From assembly GCF_003609605.1 (NCBI RefSeq), contig NZ_MCHY01000003.1, positions 1-43,524 on the forward strand: 43,524 bases of DNA. The letters run 5' to 3'. The notes below the pieces were generated by a model, which did no database searches, had not been told where the DNA came from, and worked only from the letters and a program-made list of their open reading frames with translations. Source of the stretch: Ammoniphilus oxalaticus. GTDB lineage: Bacteria; Bacillota; Bacilli; Aneurinibacillales; RAOX-1. This document shows positions 15,162 through 23,372 of the stretch, one piece after another (position 1 is the first letter of the stretch; the number at the start of each line of letters is the position of its first letter). Position numbers and translations under genes: made by a program.

Positions 15162-15263
15162 GATATCAAGCGAGTCAAAAACTGGAATTAAAAACAACTG
15201 CTAGTCATGGAGTGAATATAAACTACACCATGTAGATGCGGTTGCTAGAAAAAGGGGGTTGAA

Positions 15264-15776
15264 GTGGCTTACTATTTTGGCGATTGGATCCGAGAACAAC
15301 GAGAAATTCGCGGCTTAAGACAAGCGGATTTATCCGAATTGACGGGGATTAAACAAAGCACGATCAGCATGTGGGAAAGCAAAGACATCATTACGCCATC
15401 CATTCGAAATATTTGGATCATTACACAAACATTAGGGATTCCCTTATCGAACGTGCCGTGGGATTACTTAGATTTGAAACTCAACAACGAACAATCGGAG
15501 GATGATAGAATGGGCCAACGTTTTCGGCTGTACGATTTGCCAAGGGCAAATTCAGTCAAAACCTTTGAGGGCGAAGTGTACCGCGTGGTCGGTTCGATCG
15601 GCATCGAAAAAGAATCGGGCGAAGTGAGACACATCACCGATCTGTATTACCGAGCCAAGACGGTCGTTTCACAAACCAAAATTGTGGCGAAAAGAAAACA
15701 TGCGGAAGAAGAGTTGAAAAAAATAAACGAACCGAAACGAAGCCGCAATAGAAATCAGAAAGTAAAAGTTCGTTAG
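15264..15776 (+). CDS. XRE-family regulator at the head of the transfer operon
   Basis: The N-terminal HTH_3 domain (residues 5-65) has REIRGLRQADLSELTGIKQ, STISMWES and a recognition helix, typical of phage- and ICE-type repressors. The C-terminal half is a separate basic domain (MGQRFRLYDLPRANSVKTFEG onward) ending in a Lys/Arg-rich tail. GTG at 15264 follows AAAGGGGG. Codon 83 is an ATG at 15510 preceded by CGGAGGATGATAGA, an unusually good internal ribosome site that would make the C-terminal domain alone. The likely role is repression or activation of the transfer genes. Confidence 0.8.
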   Translation: MAYYFGDWIREQREIRGLRQADLSELTGIKQSTISMWESKDIITPSIRNIWIITQTLGIPLSNVPWDYLDLKLNNEQSEDDRMGQRFRLYDLPRANSVKTFEGEVYRVVGSIGIEKESGEVRHITDLYYRAKTVVSQTKIVAKRKHAEEELKKINEPKRSRNRNQKVKVR

Positions 15777-15789
15777 AAGATAGAGGGAG

Positions 15790-16072
15790 AGTAACACACC
15801 ATTAAAGACAGTAAAAAAGACAAATACGCGGGCTGTGGCGTCATAGCGGAGTGTCTGTGTCGAGGGCCGAGGCATGGATATACTCATTTGAAAGGTTGGG
15901 CAAGTCATCCGAAAACTTGCTGTTTGACCAGTGGCCGTGAATAGTTCTTGGTGATCTAAAAACCTTGTGCGTCAATGAGCAAGTCGGGATCGTGGGCTTC
16001 GCATGTCATTGTAGAGTTCGTAAGTTACCGCTAGAAACTTACAACACCTACTGTCTTGAATGGTGTGTTACT
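15790..16072 (+). ncRNA. Candidate structured RNA (or MITE) closed by a 24-bp inverted repeat
   Basis: AGTAACACACCATTAAAGACAGTA (15790-15813) pairs with 16049-16072 with a single mismatch. Inside are further hairpins: GCTGTG/CATAGC with a 4-base loop (15832-15847), GCAAGT/ACTTGC (15900-15920), CAATGA/TCATTG (15973-16011), GTAAGTT/AACTTAC (16020-16042), and a possible long-range AAGGTT/AACCTT. No ORF with a ribosome site fills it. It lies in the leader between the XRE gene and the next transfer gene. It could also be a miniature inverted-repeat element; no target duplication is seen. Confidence 0.5.
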
Positions 16073-16102
16073 GCCAATGGAATGAAAAAGGTGGTGAAGT
16101 AG

Positions 16103-16318
16103 GTGGCGACAAAAGAGCAACGTCAAAACAAACAGTTTGTAGAAAAACTCTTGCAGATCCAAGGGATTCGTTACGACGATTGGGTAGACGAGCTACACGT
16201 ACAGTTTTTACAGGAGAACAATAAGCTCATCTTGGAAGCCTTGGATAGCAAAATTAGCAAGCGCAAAGAGGAAGCGAAGCAGAGCGAAGACGTTCAATCA
16301 CACAGCGTTACACTATAA
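16103..16318 (+). CDS. Hypothetical small transfer-operon protein, 71 residues
   Basis: No family is recognised. It is soluble, helical and charged, with a Lys/Glu-rich end. GTG at 16103 follows AAAAAGGTGGTGAAG. It is 27 bases before the VirB2-like gene and clearly in the same operon, so it is probably a transfer accessory or regulator. Confidence 0.65.
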   Translation: MATKEQRQNKQFVEKLLQIQGIRYDDWVDELHVQFLQENNKLILEALDSKISKRKEEAKQSEDVQSHSVTL

Positions 16319-16345
16319 ACCATTTAGGAAAGGTGGAGTACAGAC

Positions 16346-16573
16346 GTGGAAGGGTTAATTTCAACGGGTCAGTCCATTTTAGAGTGGGCGCAGCAGCTCG
16401 GTTTATTGAGTGCGGCGATCGCTTTTTGTATTGGTGGCTATTACTTAATTTTAGGCGGTGATCAAGGGCGCAGAAAGTCCGTTGGTTGGTTTATCGGCGC
16501 CAGCGTCGGGTTGATCGTGGTGATGGGCGCGATGGGGATTGCGCAAGGCATCGATAGCAATATTAAATTTTAG
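16346..16573 (+). CDS. VirB2/TrbC-like small membrane protein of the T4SS
   Basis: A 75-residue protein with two hydrophobic helices, LGLLSAAIAFCIGGYYLIL and SVGWFIGASVGLIVVMGAMGI, joined by a short polar loop GGDQGRRK. That is the topology of VirB2-type pilins and their Gram-positive counterparts. GTG at 16346 follows AGGAAAGGTGGAG. Position at the start of the secretion genes agrees. In Gram-positive systems it probably forms part of the channel rather than a true pilus. Confidence 0.7.
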   Translation: MEGLISTGQSILEWAQQLGLLSAAIAFCIGGYYLILGGDQGRRKSVGWFIGASVGLIVVMGAMGIAQGIDSNIKF

Positions 16574-16575
16574 AA

Positions 16576-16613
16576 AAAGTCACTCAAGAGACATGGGGTG
16601 GCTTTTTTTGATG
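16576..16613 (+). terminator. Attenuator-like terminator after the VirB2-like gene
   Basis: AGTCACTC pairs with GGGTGGCT (allowing G-U) and is followed by seven Ts. It would lower expression of the downstream genes relative to the small pilin-like protein, a usual need in T4SS operons. Confidence 0.6.
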
Positions 16614-16637
16614 CCAAAAATACAGAAAGGAGCGTAA

Positions 16638-17762
16638 ATGATGTTGCATGTCCTGTTTTTTAGCGTCGACGATCCGTTGATCCCGAATCATACGCGGTTG
16701 GATTTTCCCGAAGCGGTGAAGTTGACGGATGAATTAGAAACCAAGTGCCGCGAAGAAAAACGCGTCATGACCTCGCGGTTTGTGGTGATCTCTACGGAAA
16801 CGGATCTCACGTTTTATGACGGCAGCTTTCAATTCGGATCGTACGAAGCGCCAAATATCTATCAGCAGATTAAAAAGATCAGCGAGCGAATCAAGGTCAG
16901 CAAGAAGGATCAAGCGGATAAGACGTACTTTTTGGAACAAATCGAAGCGTTGACGCCTGAATCCTACAAAAAGGAAGAAATTATCGATAAAGAGCTCATT
17001 CATTTGGATAAATCACGCATTTCCAAATTAAAAACGTGGCAACGCAGGGTCGTGTATGCAACCGCGGCCCTTTCCATTGCCGCGTTGGGCGCGGTATCCA
17101 CGATCTTTATTGCGCAAAAAGCGCAATACGAGCAAGCATTGGGCGATGGCAGAGACATCGTGGAGGATCAAAAGGGACTGATCGACATCTATGAAACAGC
17201 CTTGCTTGGCAACAAAGAAGGATTGGAAGCTTATTTGCAGGGGGAGGCGTTATCGGAGAAACAGCAGCACATCCTGGTCGATATGTACCTCAAAGCCGAA
17301 GACTACGATCAAGCGGTGGCGGTCTTAGAAGATCCCGTGCAAGTGGAAACGTACATCTTAAACAGCGAGTCATGGGAAGACCAGGAGAAGATCAACAAAC
17401 TCAAAGCGTTTAATGAACTGTATCCAACCAACGAAGCCCGCTTTGATATGGCGTTCTACGAACATAATTACGAATTGATGCTGAACCTGCCGCCGATCAA
17501 CATGACCGCGAAGCGTTCTCGCATGAAAACATACGCGTTGATGCGGTTAGGCAAAATCGAAGAAGCCAAAATCGAGATCAATCATAACAACGACGATAAT
17601 CTCAAACGGGTCATCGATCGCTACGAAGTGTTGCAAGCGGAAATCAAAACGCTTACCGAAAAGTTGGAACGCGAACAGCAGGCGAATGGCAAAGACCCCG
17701 CCTTGATCCAAACGTTAACAGAGGAATTGGCGAAGAAAAAAGAAGCGTTGGCGGCCTTATGA
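16638..17762 (+). CDS. EssB/YukC-like single-pass membrane protein of the transfer operon
   Basis: Layout: a cytosolic globular domain (about residues 1-130), one transmembrane segment (VVYATAALSIAALGAVSTIFI, about 138-158), then a helical external domain with TPR-like repeats (YLKAEDYDQAVAVLEDP; LMRLGKIEEAKIEINHN) and a C-terminal coiled coil rich in Lys/Glu. This resembles EssB/YukC, the membrane scaffold of type VII secretion, rather than a standard VirB protein. Sequence-level identity could not be checked. ATG at 16638 follows AAAGGAGCG. Its stop overlaps the coupling-protein start as ATGA, so the two are translationally coupled. Confidence 0.62.
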   Translation: MMLHVLFFSVDDPLIPNHTRLDFPEAVKLTDELETKCREEKRVMTSRFVVISTETDLTFYDGSFQFGSYEAPNIYQQIKKISERIKVSKKDQADKTYFLEQIEALTPESYKKEEIIDKELIHLDKSRISKLKTWQRRVVYATAALSIAALGAVSTIFIAQKAQYEQALGDGRDIVEDQKGLIDIYETALLGNKEGLEAYLQGEALSEKQQHILVDMYLKAEDYDQAVAVLEDPVQVETYILNSESWEDQEKINKLKAFNELYPTNEARFDMAFYEHNYELMLNLPPINMTAKRSRMKTYALMRLGKIEEAKIEINHNNDDNLKRVIDRYEVLQAEIKTLTEKLEREQQANGKDPALIQTLTEELAKKKEALAAL

Positions 17763-20287
17763 TGAAGGAGAACAAACGATGGAGAGGGATCGGGATTGGG
17801 TTGGTTGTTTTTCTAGCCATCTTTTCAATCCTGTTTTTGGCGTTTAACTTTATTTTGAACCTGGGAATCGATGTCTTTCAAAAGACATTGGGGTCGGGTT
17901 CGCTGTTACAGACGGAAAAGATCGAGCTGGATGCTTCCATGCTGCTGTCTTTTCCGTTTTTAGGTTCCGCGTTCTTGTTCTATGTCGCTTTATTTGTTCT
18001 TTCCTTTACGCTCAGTCTCGTTGGCGTGTTTAAGGTATTGAATAGTTTTGGAAGACTGAATAAAGACCAAAAGGGGAGCGCGCGGTTCACAACGTTTCAA
18101 GAGATTCAACAGCAGTATCGGGATGTGCCCGATCGAAAAGAGCGTTTTTCGGGTTCGGGCGGCGTGCCGATCGCCCGTTACAAAGACCGATTGTTTATCG
18201 ATGACAGCCCGGTCAACAACTTAATTATCGGGACCACGCGCTCAGGGAAAGGAGAAACCTTTGTTTTCTCCGCAATTGATATTTATAGTCGCGCCGAAGA
18301 ACAGGCGAGTATGGTCATTAACGATCCCAAGGGAGAGCTATTTTCAGCCTCCAATGAAACGCTAGAGAAACTAGGGTATCATGTGGAAGTGTTGAATCTG
18401 ATGAATCCGATCCAGTCGATGTCGTATAATCTATTGCAATTGACGATCGACGCGTTTATGGAGGGGAATTATTCGTTGGCGCAGCAATACGCGCGTTCCG
18501 TGGCGTTCATGTTGTACTATGATCCGACGTCGAAAGATCCCTTCTGGGCCAATTCATCGACGGATTTATGCACGGCGTTGATCCTCGCTTTGTGCGAACA
18601 ATGCCGACACGAACCCGAGAAAATCAACATGTATAACGTCGCGTTGATGCTGTCGGACTTAGGGACGCGCACGGTGGAAGACGCCAACGGACAAGAGATC
18701 AGCGCGTTGGATGACTTTTTTGGCCAATTTCCTGAAAATCATCCCGCGAAAATGCAATATGCGACGATTAACTTTTCAGGCGGACAGACGCGGGCCAGTA
18801 TTTTAGCCAACACGAACGCCAAGCTTGGCGTGTTCACGTTGGATGGGACGGCGAAACTGACGTCTCAAAATTCCTATGATATGACATTGATCGGTTTCGG
18901 GCGGTGGATCAAAGCGAAAACCACCCCCGACACACGGGTGACGCTTACGTTTCCGAATGGAAAAACAGAGACGATCCGCTCGGACGCGGACGGCATGTTT
19001 ACGTTGTACCATAAAAATCCGTTGCGGCATCAAGATGACATCACGATCCGTGTCGGCGAAATGGATGCGACCATTCGGATCACGGAGAAAGAGGGAACGT
19101 TACGTGGCGCATGCGATCACGAACCAATCGAGATCCGAGAAGTCATGCAACACGACAAGCCCACGGCGATCTTCATGATTACACCCGACTATGACGCGAC
19201 GTTTCATGTCATTGCGTCTTTGTATGTGAAACAGGTCTATACGAACCTGGCGCGCGTCGCTTCCCAAGCGGAAGGGGGCAAATGTCATCGCGAAGTGATC
19301 TTTCTTTTAGACGAGTTTGGCAACATGCCGCCGATCGAAGACATGTCCAATATCATTACCGTGTGTTTGGGTCGCAACATTCGTTTCAATCTCATCATTC
19401 AAGCGTACTCGCAATTGGAAAACCTGTACGATAAGGAATGGAAGACGATTGACGGGAACTGCGGAAACACGTTGTACTTGCTCACGGCCGATGAAAGCAC
19501 GGCGGAGCTCATTTCGAAGAAACTCGGCGAACAGACCATCGTGACGAAATCGCGTTCCGGTCAAACGGTGTCGTTGAATAAATCGCGGACGGAAAACGTC
19601 GACGCGAGGCGACTTTTAACCGCGACCGAAGTGATGGGGTTAAAAGAGGGCGAAATGATCGTCATTCGCGTCATTAAACGCCAAGATAAAAACCGCAATC
19701 GGATTCAATCCTATCCGATCTATTTAACAGGAAAAACGGCGTTAAAGTACCGGTGGGAATACCTGGCCGATGACTATGACACGAGCAAATCGATCAATGA
19801 AATGGACATCCCTTGCGCGCATGCGATGATCGACTTAAACGAATTGAAAGCGGATTTTAAGGTGAATCAGTTTGCGAAAAGGAAGCGACAGCAAGAAGAG
19901 GCGCAAGAAGAAAAAGAGTTACTAGAAAAAGAGAGGGAAGAACAAAGACAAGAAGCCGCCGCGTTACTGGCGAAAAGGAAGCAAGACTTGGCGCGCAACC
20001 GACATGCGCAGCGGAAGCAAGAAAAAAGAGAACAAGAGAACGAGGGTCGTCCAGCCGATTCGAAGCCACGGATCCAAACGAATCGCGTGATCAGTCAGGA
20101 TGTATTGTTGGCGGTGTACGACGATCCGGCGTTGGCGAAAAAATACGGAGAAATGGATTTATTGGCGTTTCGAGACATCTTACTTGCAGACAGCGAGAAG
20201 ATCGCGGATCAAAAGACTGTCGCGGTGATGGTATCGAAAATCACATTTGCTTTAAACAAGTTAAATGAAAAGGAGGAAGCGGGATAA
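17759..20287 (+). CDS. virD4: VirD4/TraG-type coupling ATPase with an inserted beta domain
   Basis: The type IV coupling protein brings the relaxase-DNA complex to the channel. Two N-terminal membrane helices (about 11-33 and 64-90) are followed by Walker A GTTRSGKGE (158-166), the NDPKGEL motif (188-194), FWANSSTDL, and Walker B VIFLLDEFGNMPP (513-524). A segment at about 380-455 (VTLTFPNGKTETIRSDADGM, DDITIRVGEMDATIRI) reads as an Ig-like or carboxypeptidase-regulatory-like beta domain inserted in the ATPase. The C-terminus has a charged coiled coil (residues 700-770). At 842 residues it is longer than typical members. Confidence 0.92.
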   Translation: MMKENKRWRGIGIGLVVFLAIFSILFLAFNFILNLGIDVFQKTLGSGSLLQTEKIELDASMLLSFPFLGSAFLFYVALFVLSFTLSLVGVFKVLNSFGRLNKDQKGSARFTTFQEIQQQYRDVPDRKERFSGSGGVPIARYKDRLFIDDSPVNNLIIGTTRSGKGETFVFSAIDIYSRAEEQASMVINDPKGELFSASNETLEKLGYHVEVLNLMNPIQSMSYNLLQLTIDAFMEGNYSLAQQYARSVAFMLYYDPTSKDPFWANSSTDLCTALILALCEQCRHEPEKINMYNVALMLSDLGTRTVEDANGQEISALDDFFGQFPENHPAKMQYATINFSGGQTRASILANTNAKLGVFTLDGTAKLTSQNSYDMTLIGFGRWIKAKTTPDTRVTLTFPNGKTETIRSDADGMFTLYHKNPLRHQDDITIRVGEMDATIRITEKEGTLRGACDHEPIEIREVMQHDKPTAIFMITPDYDATFHVIASLYVKQVYTNLARVASQAEGGKCHREVIFLLDEFGNMPPIEDMSNIITVCLGRNIRFNLIIQAYSQLENLYDKEWKTIDGNCGNTLYLLTADESTAELISKKLGEQTIVTKSRSGQTVSLNKSRTENVDARRLLTATEVMGLKEGEMIVIRVIKRQDKNRNRIQSYPIYLTGKTALKYRWEYLADDYDTSKSINEMDIPCAHAMIDLNELKADFKVNQFAKRKRQQEEAQEEKELLEKEREEQRQEAAALLAKRKQDLARNRHAQRKQEKREQENEGRPADSKPRIQTNRVISQDVLLAVYDDPALAKKYGEMDLLAFRDILLADSEKIADQKTVAVMVSKITFALNKLNEKEEAG

Positions 20288-20514
20288 TGCGTGAACAAAT
20301 GGAATTGCTTGATCGTTATATCACGGCCAATCAAGCGTTGTTGGAGCAAGGCGAAACGTTGTATGTGCAAGCGAACGACGGCATCATCATCCTTCGCAAT
20401 GAGGTCAATGAAGCGGGCGAGAGCCGAACGACCACGTACTTTTCAGAGTTTGACGGCACGTTGAATCTGTCTGTAAAAGAAGTAATCCAAGCGTTGGAAG
20501 GGGGAGAATCGTGA
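20287..20514 (+). CDS. Hypothetical small transfer protein, 75 residues
   Basis: No family is recognised. The ATG overlaps the coupling-protein stop (TAATG), and GGAGGAAG just upstream is a strong ribosome site. An N-terminal helix (LLDRYITANQALLEQGE) is followed by beta strands (LYVQANDGIIILRN, TTTYFSEFDGTLN) and a final helix, suggesting a compact cytosolic alpha/beta protein. Its place between VirD4 and the lipoprotein marks it as a transfer-operon member. Confidence 0.65.
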   Translation: MREQMELLDRYITANQALLEQGETLYVQANDGIIILRNEVNEAGESRTTTYFSEFDGTLNLSVKEVIQALEGGES

Positions 20515-20933
20515 GAAAGAGCATCGGATGGCTGATGCCGCTTGCCTTCTTGTTGTTAATGGCTTGCGGATCGGGCGGCAACGGCGGTTCCTATTTTACC
20601 CAAACGAGCTTTGACGAGATCAACCGATACTTTGAAGGCGATCAGGATGGATTCGTGTTCATTACTGTAGATAATGACGAGCCTTTTGTTAAGACAGTAG
20701 AGCAAGTGGCGAATCAAGAGAAAGTGACTGTGTGGATGTATAATCCATATCGGGCAGATGGGGCAAATAGAAACGAAGATGGTAGACCTATGTATCCAGA
20801 TTCAAGTGATATAAGGGGAAATTCAGTCTTTTATATGGAAAACAATAGAGTTGTTGGTGAACTACCCGCGGACGGATATGCTGGATCAAGATTGGTAGAA
20901 GAACTTACTTCTTTTTTCAATCTATATCGATAA
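20511..20933 (+). CDS. Transfer-operon lipoprotein, 140 residues
   Basis: The signal peptide GWLMPLAFLLLMAC ends in a lipobox LMAC (C19), so the mature protein is membrane-anchored outside. The rest (FVFITVDNDEPFVKTVEQVANQ, VTVWMYNPYRADG, FYMENNRVVGELPADG) has a thioredoxin-like strand-helix pattern but no CxxC, so redox activity is unlikely. GTG at 20511 overlaps the preceding gene by 4 bases. From about 20690 the composition becomes more AT-rich than the surrounding operon, which hints at a recombination joint inside the gene. Confidence 0.7.
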   Translation: MRKSIGWLMPLAFLLLMACGSGGNGGSYFTQTSFDEINRYFEGDQDGFVFITVDNDEPFVKTVEQVANQEKVTVWMYNPYRADGANRNEDGRPMYPDSSDIRGNSVFYMENNRVVGELPADGYAGSRLVEELTSFFNLYR

Positions 20934-20974
20934 TTTGGATGCGATTACGTGAAGGGAGGGGAAGATGAAAGATC

Positions 20975-23011
20975 ATGAGTGATGGAGAAATCATCATAAA
21001 ATTAGAGCAATTTGAAGATTACCTCACCATTGGCAGTGTTTTTTCAGATCCGTTTCGGTGGATCGGTTGGGTGCTAATCAAAGGATTATCCCTCATGTTA
21101 GACGGATTAGAAAAGGTCACTAATGAGGTGTTGATGATCAAATTATTCTTTGATCATCCCGATATAGCGGCGTTCGTTTCGGCGATACGCCCTTTTTTGT
21201 ACCTTCTTTTAGCGTTTAGCTTGATTTACGCGGGATATTTGCTCATTTTTCAGAAGAAATTTAATCGTGAAGGCATGGCGGTCAATTTGTTTGTCGCGTT
21301 ATCCGTGCTCGCGCTGCTTGGCGTCGGCATGGAAAAGGCGAATGAATTTACCGATGAAGCGATTCAAGCGATCGGATCGCAACAGGTGTATGAAGAACAG
21401 TCTGGCACGTTATCGCAAAACATTTTGTCTCGCAATATTTATGATCTGATCCAATTTGATAGTCATAGTTGGTCAAGTGCCGAGCTGGATCAGCCAAACA
21501 CCATCCCATTTAGTATGATCGGTGGTATTTCTATTACGGAAAAGTTTGATAGTAGTAGAAAGGAGCTGGATATGAGTGAGGATGGAAAGGATTTATCAAA
21601 AAAGCAATTGATGTGGAATGGATTTGAAAAAGAGTTAAGTAAATTGGATCAGGGCATGTTGTCGTGGAACAACCAATATTACTATCGGTATTCTCCCGAT
21701 TGGATCACGCTGGCGACCACGATTGTCGTGATGGCGTTCACGTTGTTTAGTATCGCCTATAAACTCGCGCGGTTGTCGTATGAACTGGCGTTTAATTATG
21801 TGCTAGCCATGATCATTTCCCCCGTGGATTTGCATGACGGACAGAAAACAAAGAAAATCCTGCAATCCATTTTAAATACATTTGTGGTCATTATTTTGAT
21901 CTTTTTATCGATGAAAGTGTATATGGTCGGCACGGCGTACCTTGCGAATCAGTTGAATGGCTTTGCGTACCTCGTGGCCCTCATCGCCTTTTCCGTGGCC
22001 GTCATTGACGGGCCTAACATCGTGGAAAGGATATTTGGCATTGACGCGGGATTGAAATCGGGTTGGGGGGTGCTCGCGGGAGCGTACGCGGGCTATCGCA
22101 TGGTGAACGCTTTGGGAAGCGGGGTAAATGGCCTGGCGCGTCAAGGCGCTCAATCGAACGACAAGAATAGAGGAACCCCATCGTCCATGAGAGGGGGAGG
22201 GCATGGAGAAAAAGCGCCCTCGCCGAATGACGGAGAAAAGGGAGAAGAGAACAACCGCGTGGCCGTTCCAGGAACCGATACAGGCGGATCGAATACAGGC
22301 GGCGCCGCGGGTTCAGAGACGGAAACGGGTAGTATTCCCGGACTTGGCAGCGTGTCGCGCCAAACGGAAGAACCAGCGCAAAGGAAACAAACGCGGGCGC
22401 CTTCGCCGAATGATCACGAACGCGGCATGGGCGGTTTTCGTGGTCTGGCTCCTTCGTTTGCTCACGCGGGTGTCGGGGCGATCAGCGGTGCGGGATCTGC
22501 ATCCATGGTTCGATCAATGAGTCGAATGGAACCAGCTAACGTGAGTGATCAAGCGATGGTTCATCCCAACGCGGACGCTTCTCGCGCGCAGCCTACGGTG
22601 AGCGGTTCGACAACAGACGGAGGAAGCGCGTCCCGTCCTTCATCCGCAGGTGTTCAAGGGACGCGTCCCGTTCGGGGGGGTTCTTCTTCCATGACGCGAA
22701 CCGCGAGCGTAACGGATACCGCGAAGGTCACCGATCAGACGACGGTTCAGCAAAACACGGACGTTTCCAGTGTGCAACAGACGGTTCAGGGAGCGACGAC
22801 GGAACACGTTCGAAAAACGGGGGCATCCGCGACGCCGCGTGTGTCCAATCGAGTTGAGCGATCTGCTATGAACCAACAAACGGTTCATGAAACGATTGCG
22901 AGCAACCAAGAAATTGCGGTTACGCGTGTAATAGAGGAAAAAAATCAAACAAGACACACGGATAAGCAAAAGAAACAACGAGTAGAAAGGAAAAACCATA
23001 AGAAGAGATAA
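20975..23011 (+). CDS. VirB6/TrbL-like polytopic T4SS channel protein
   Basis: About six hydrophobic segments lie in residues 25-380 (for example FLYLLLAFSLIYAGYLLIF, LATTIVVMAFTLFSIAY, TFVVIILIFLSM, YLVALIAFSVAVI), with a large external loop at about 130-240. This fits the VirB6/TrbL inner-membrane component. The last 280 residues are low-complexity, rich in Gly/Ser/Thr/Gln, with the motif APSPND twice and repeated SMxR and TVQxxT runs, and a basic end. Such long soluble tails are common in Gram-positive TrbL-like proteins. ATG at 20975 lies 8 bases after GAAAGATC; the better GGAGGGGAAG is further up, so spacing is loose. Confidence 0.8.
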   Translation: MSDGEIIIKLEQFEDYLTIGSVFSDPFRWIGWVLIKGLSLMLDGLEKVTNEVLMIKLFFDHPDIAAFVSAIRPFLYLLLAFSLIYAGYLLIFQKKFNREGMAVNLFVALSVLALLGVGMEKANEFTDEAIQAIGSQQVYEEQSGTLSQNILSRNIYDLIQFDSHSWSSAELDQPNTIPFSMIGGISITEKFDSSRKELDMSEDGKDLSKKQLMWNGFEKELSKLDQGMLSWNNQYYYRYSPDWITLATTIVVMAFTLFSIAYKLARLSYELAFNYVLAMIISPVDLHDGQKTKKILQSILNTFVVIILIFLSMKVYMVGTAYLANQLNGFAYLVALIAFSVAVIDGPNIVERIFGIDAGLKSGWGVLAGAYAGYRMVNALGSGVNGLARQGAQSNDKNRGTPSSMRGGGHGEKAPSPNDGEKGEENNRVAVPGTDTGGSNTGGAAGSETETGSIPGLGSVSRQTEEPAQRKQTRAPSPNDHERGMGGFRGLAPSFAHAGVGAISGAGSASMVRSMSRMEPANVSDQAMVHPNADASRAQPTVSGSTTDGGSASRPSSAGVQGTRPVRGGSSSMTRTASVTDTAKVTDQTTVQQNTDVSSVQQTVQGATTEHVRKTGASATPRVSNRVERSAMNQQTVHETIASNQEIAVTRVIEEKNQTRHTDKQKKQRVERKNHKKR

Positions 23012-23013
23012 AC

Positions 23014-23040
23014 AGGACCGCCGCGCGCGGTCCTTCTTTT
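23014..23040 (+). terminator. Intrinsic terminator/attenuator after the VirB6-like gene
   Basis: Perfect 8-bp GC-rich stem AGGACCGC/GCGGTCCT with a 5-base loop and a TCTTTTATT tail. It begins 3 bases after the stop codon. Confidence 0.8.
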
Positions 23041-23063
23041 ATTCCAAAGGAGGTTTTAAGTAG

Positions 23064-23372
23064 GTGAGAACGTATCGTATTCCAAGCGAAATATCGACGG
23101 AGTTAAAAATCAATAAGGCACTGTATTTGTTCGATCTATTATTCATCATTGGTCTCATTGTATTCCGAATGATCGTGTTGCCCTTCATTCATTCGTCTTT
23201 CACGTGGTATTTCACCATCTTTCTGGTGATCTTTGGCGGGTTTATGCTGATCCGTCCATCGGGCAACCCGCAAAAACGGATGTATCACGCGATCTATTAC
23301 GCCATGATCCGCAGAAAAGACGCCTATAGCGCGATCGATTATAAAGGGAGGGAAAATCATGACGCTACTTAA
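23064..23372 (+). CDS. VirB3-like/DUF5592-type small membrane protein
   Basis: A 102-residue protein with one helical hairpin in the membrane (ALYLFDLLFIIGLIVFRMIV and YFTIFLVIFGGFMLI), a basic loop after it, and the N-terminal pattern RTYRIPSEISTELKI seen in Gram-positive VirB3-like (TrsC/DUF5592) proteins. GTG at 23064 follows AAAGGAGG. It overlaps the next gene by 14 bases. Genes for VirB3 and VirB4 are usually adjacent, as here with one TrsD-like gene between. Confidence 0.72.
   Translation: MRTYRIPSEISTELKINKALYLFDLLFIIGLIVFRMIVLPFIHSSFTWYFTIFLVIFGGFMLIRPSGNPQKRMYHAIYYAMIRRKDAYSAIDYKGRENHDAT

Larger units (their letters stand above)
14798..15263. other. Divergent control region between the ParB-fold gene and the transfer operon
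   Basis: Holds array F (14976-15011) and a good sigma-A-type promoter (15133-15161). The rest shows nothing that I can support as a gene. Confidence 0.55.
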
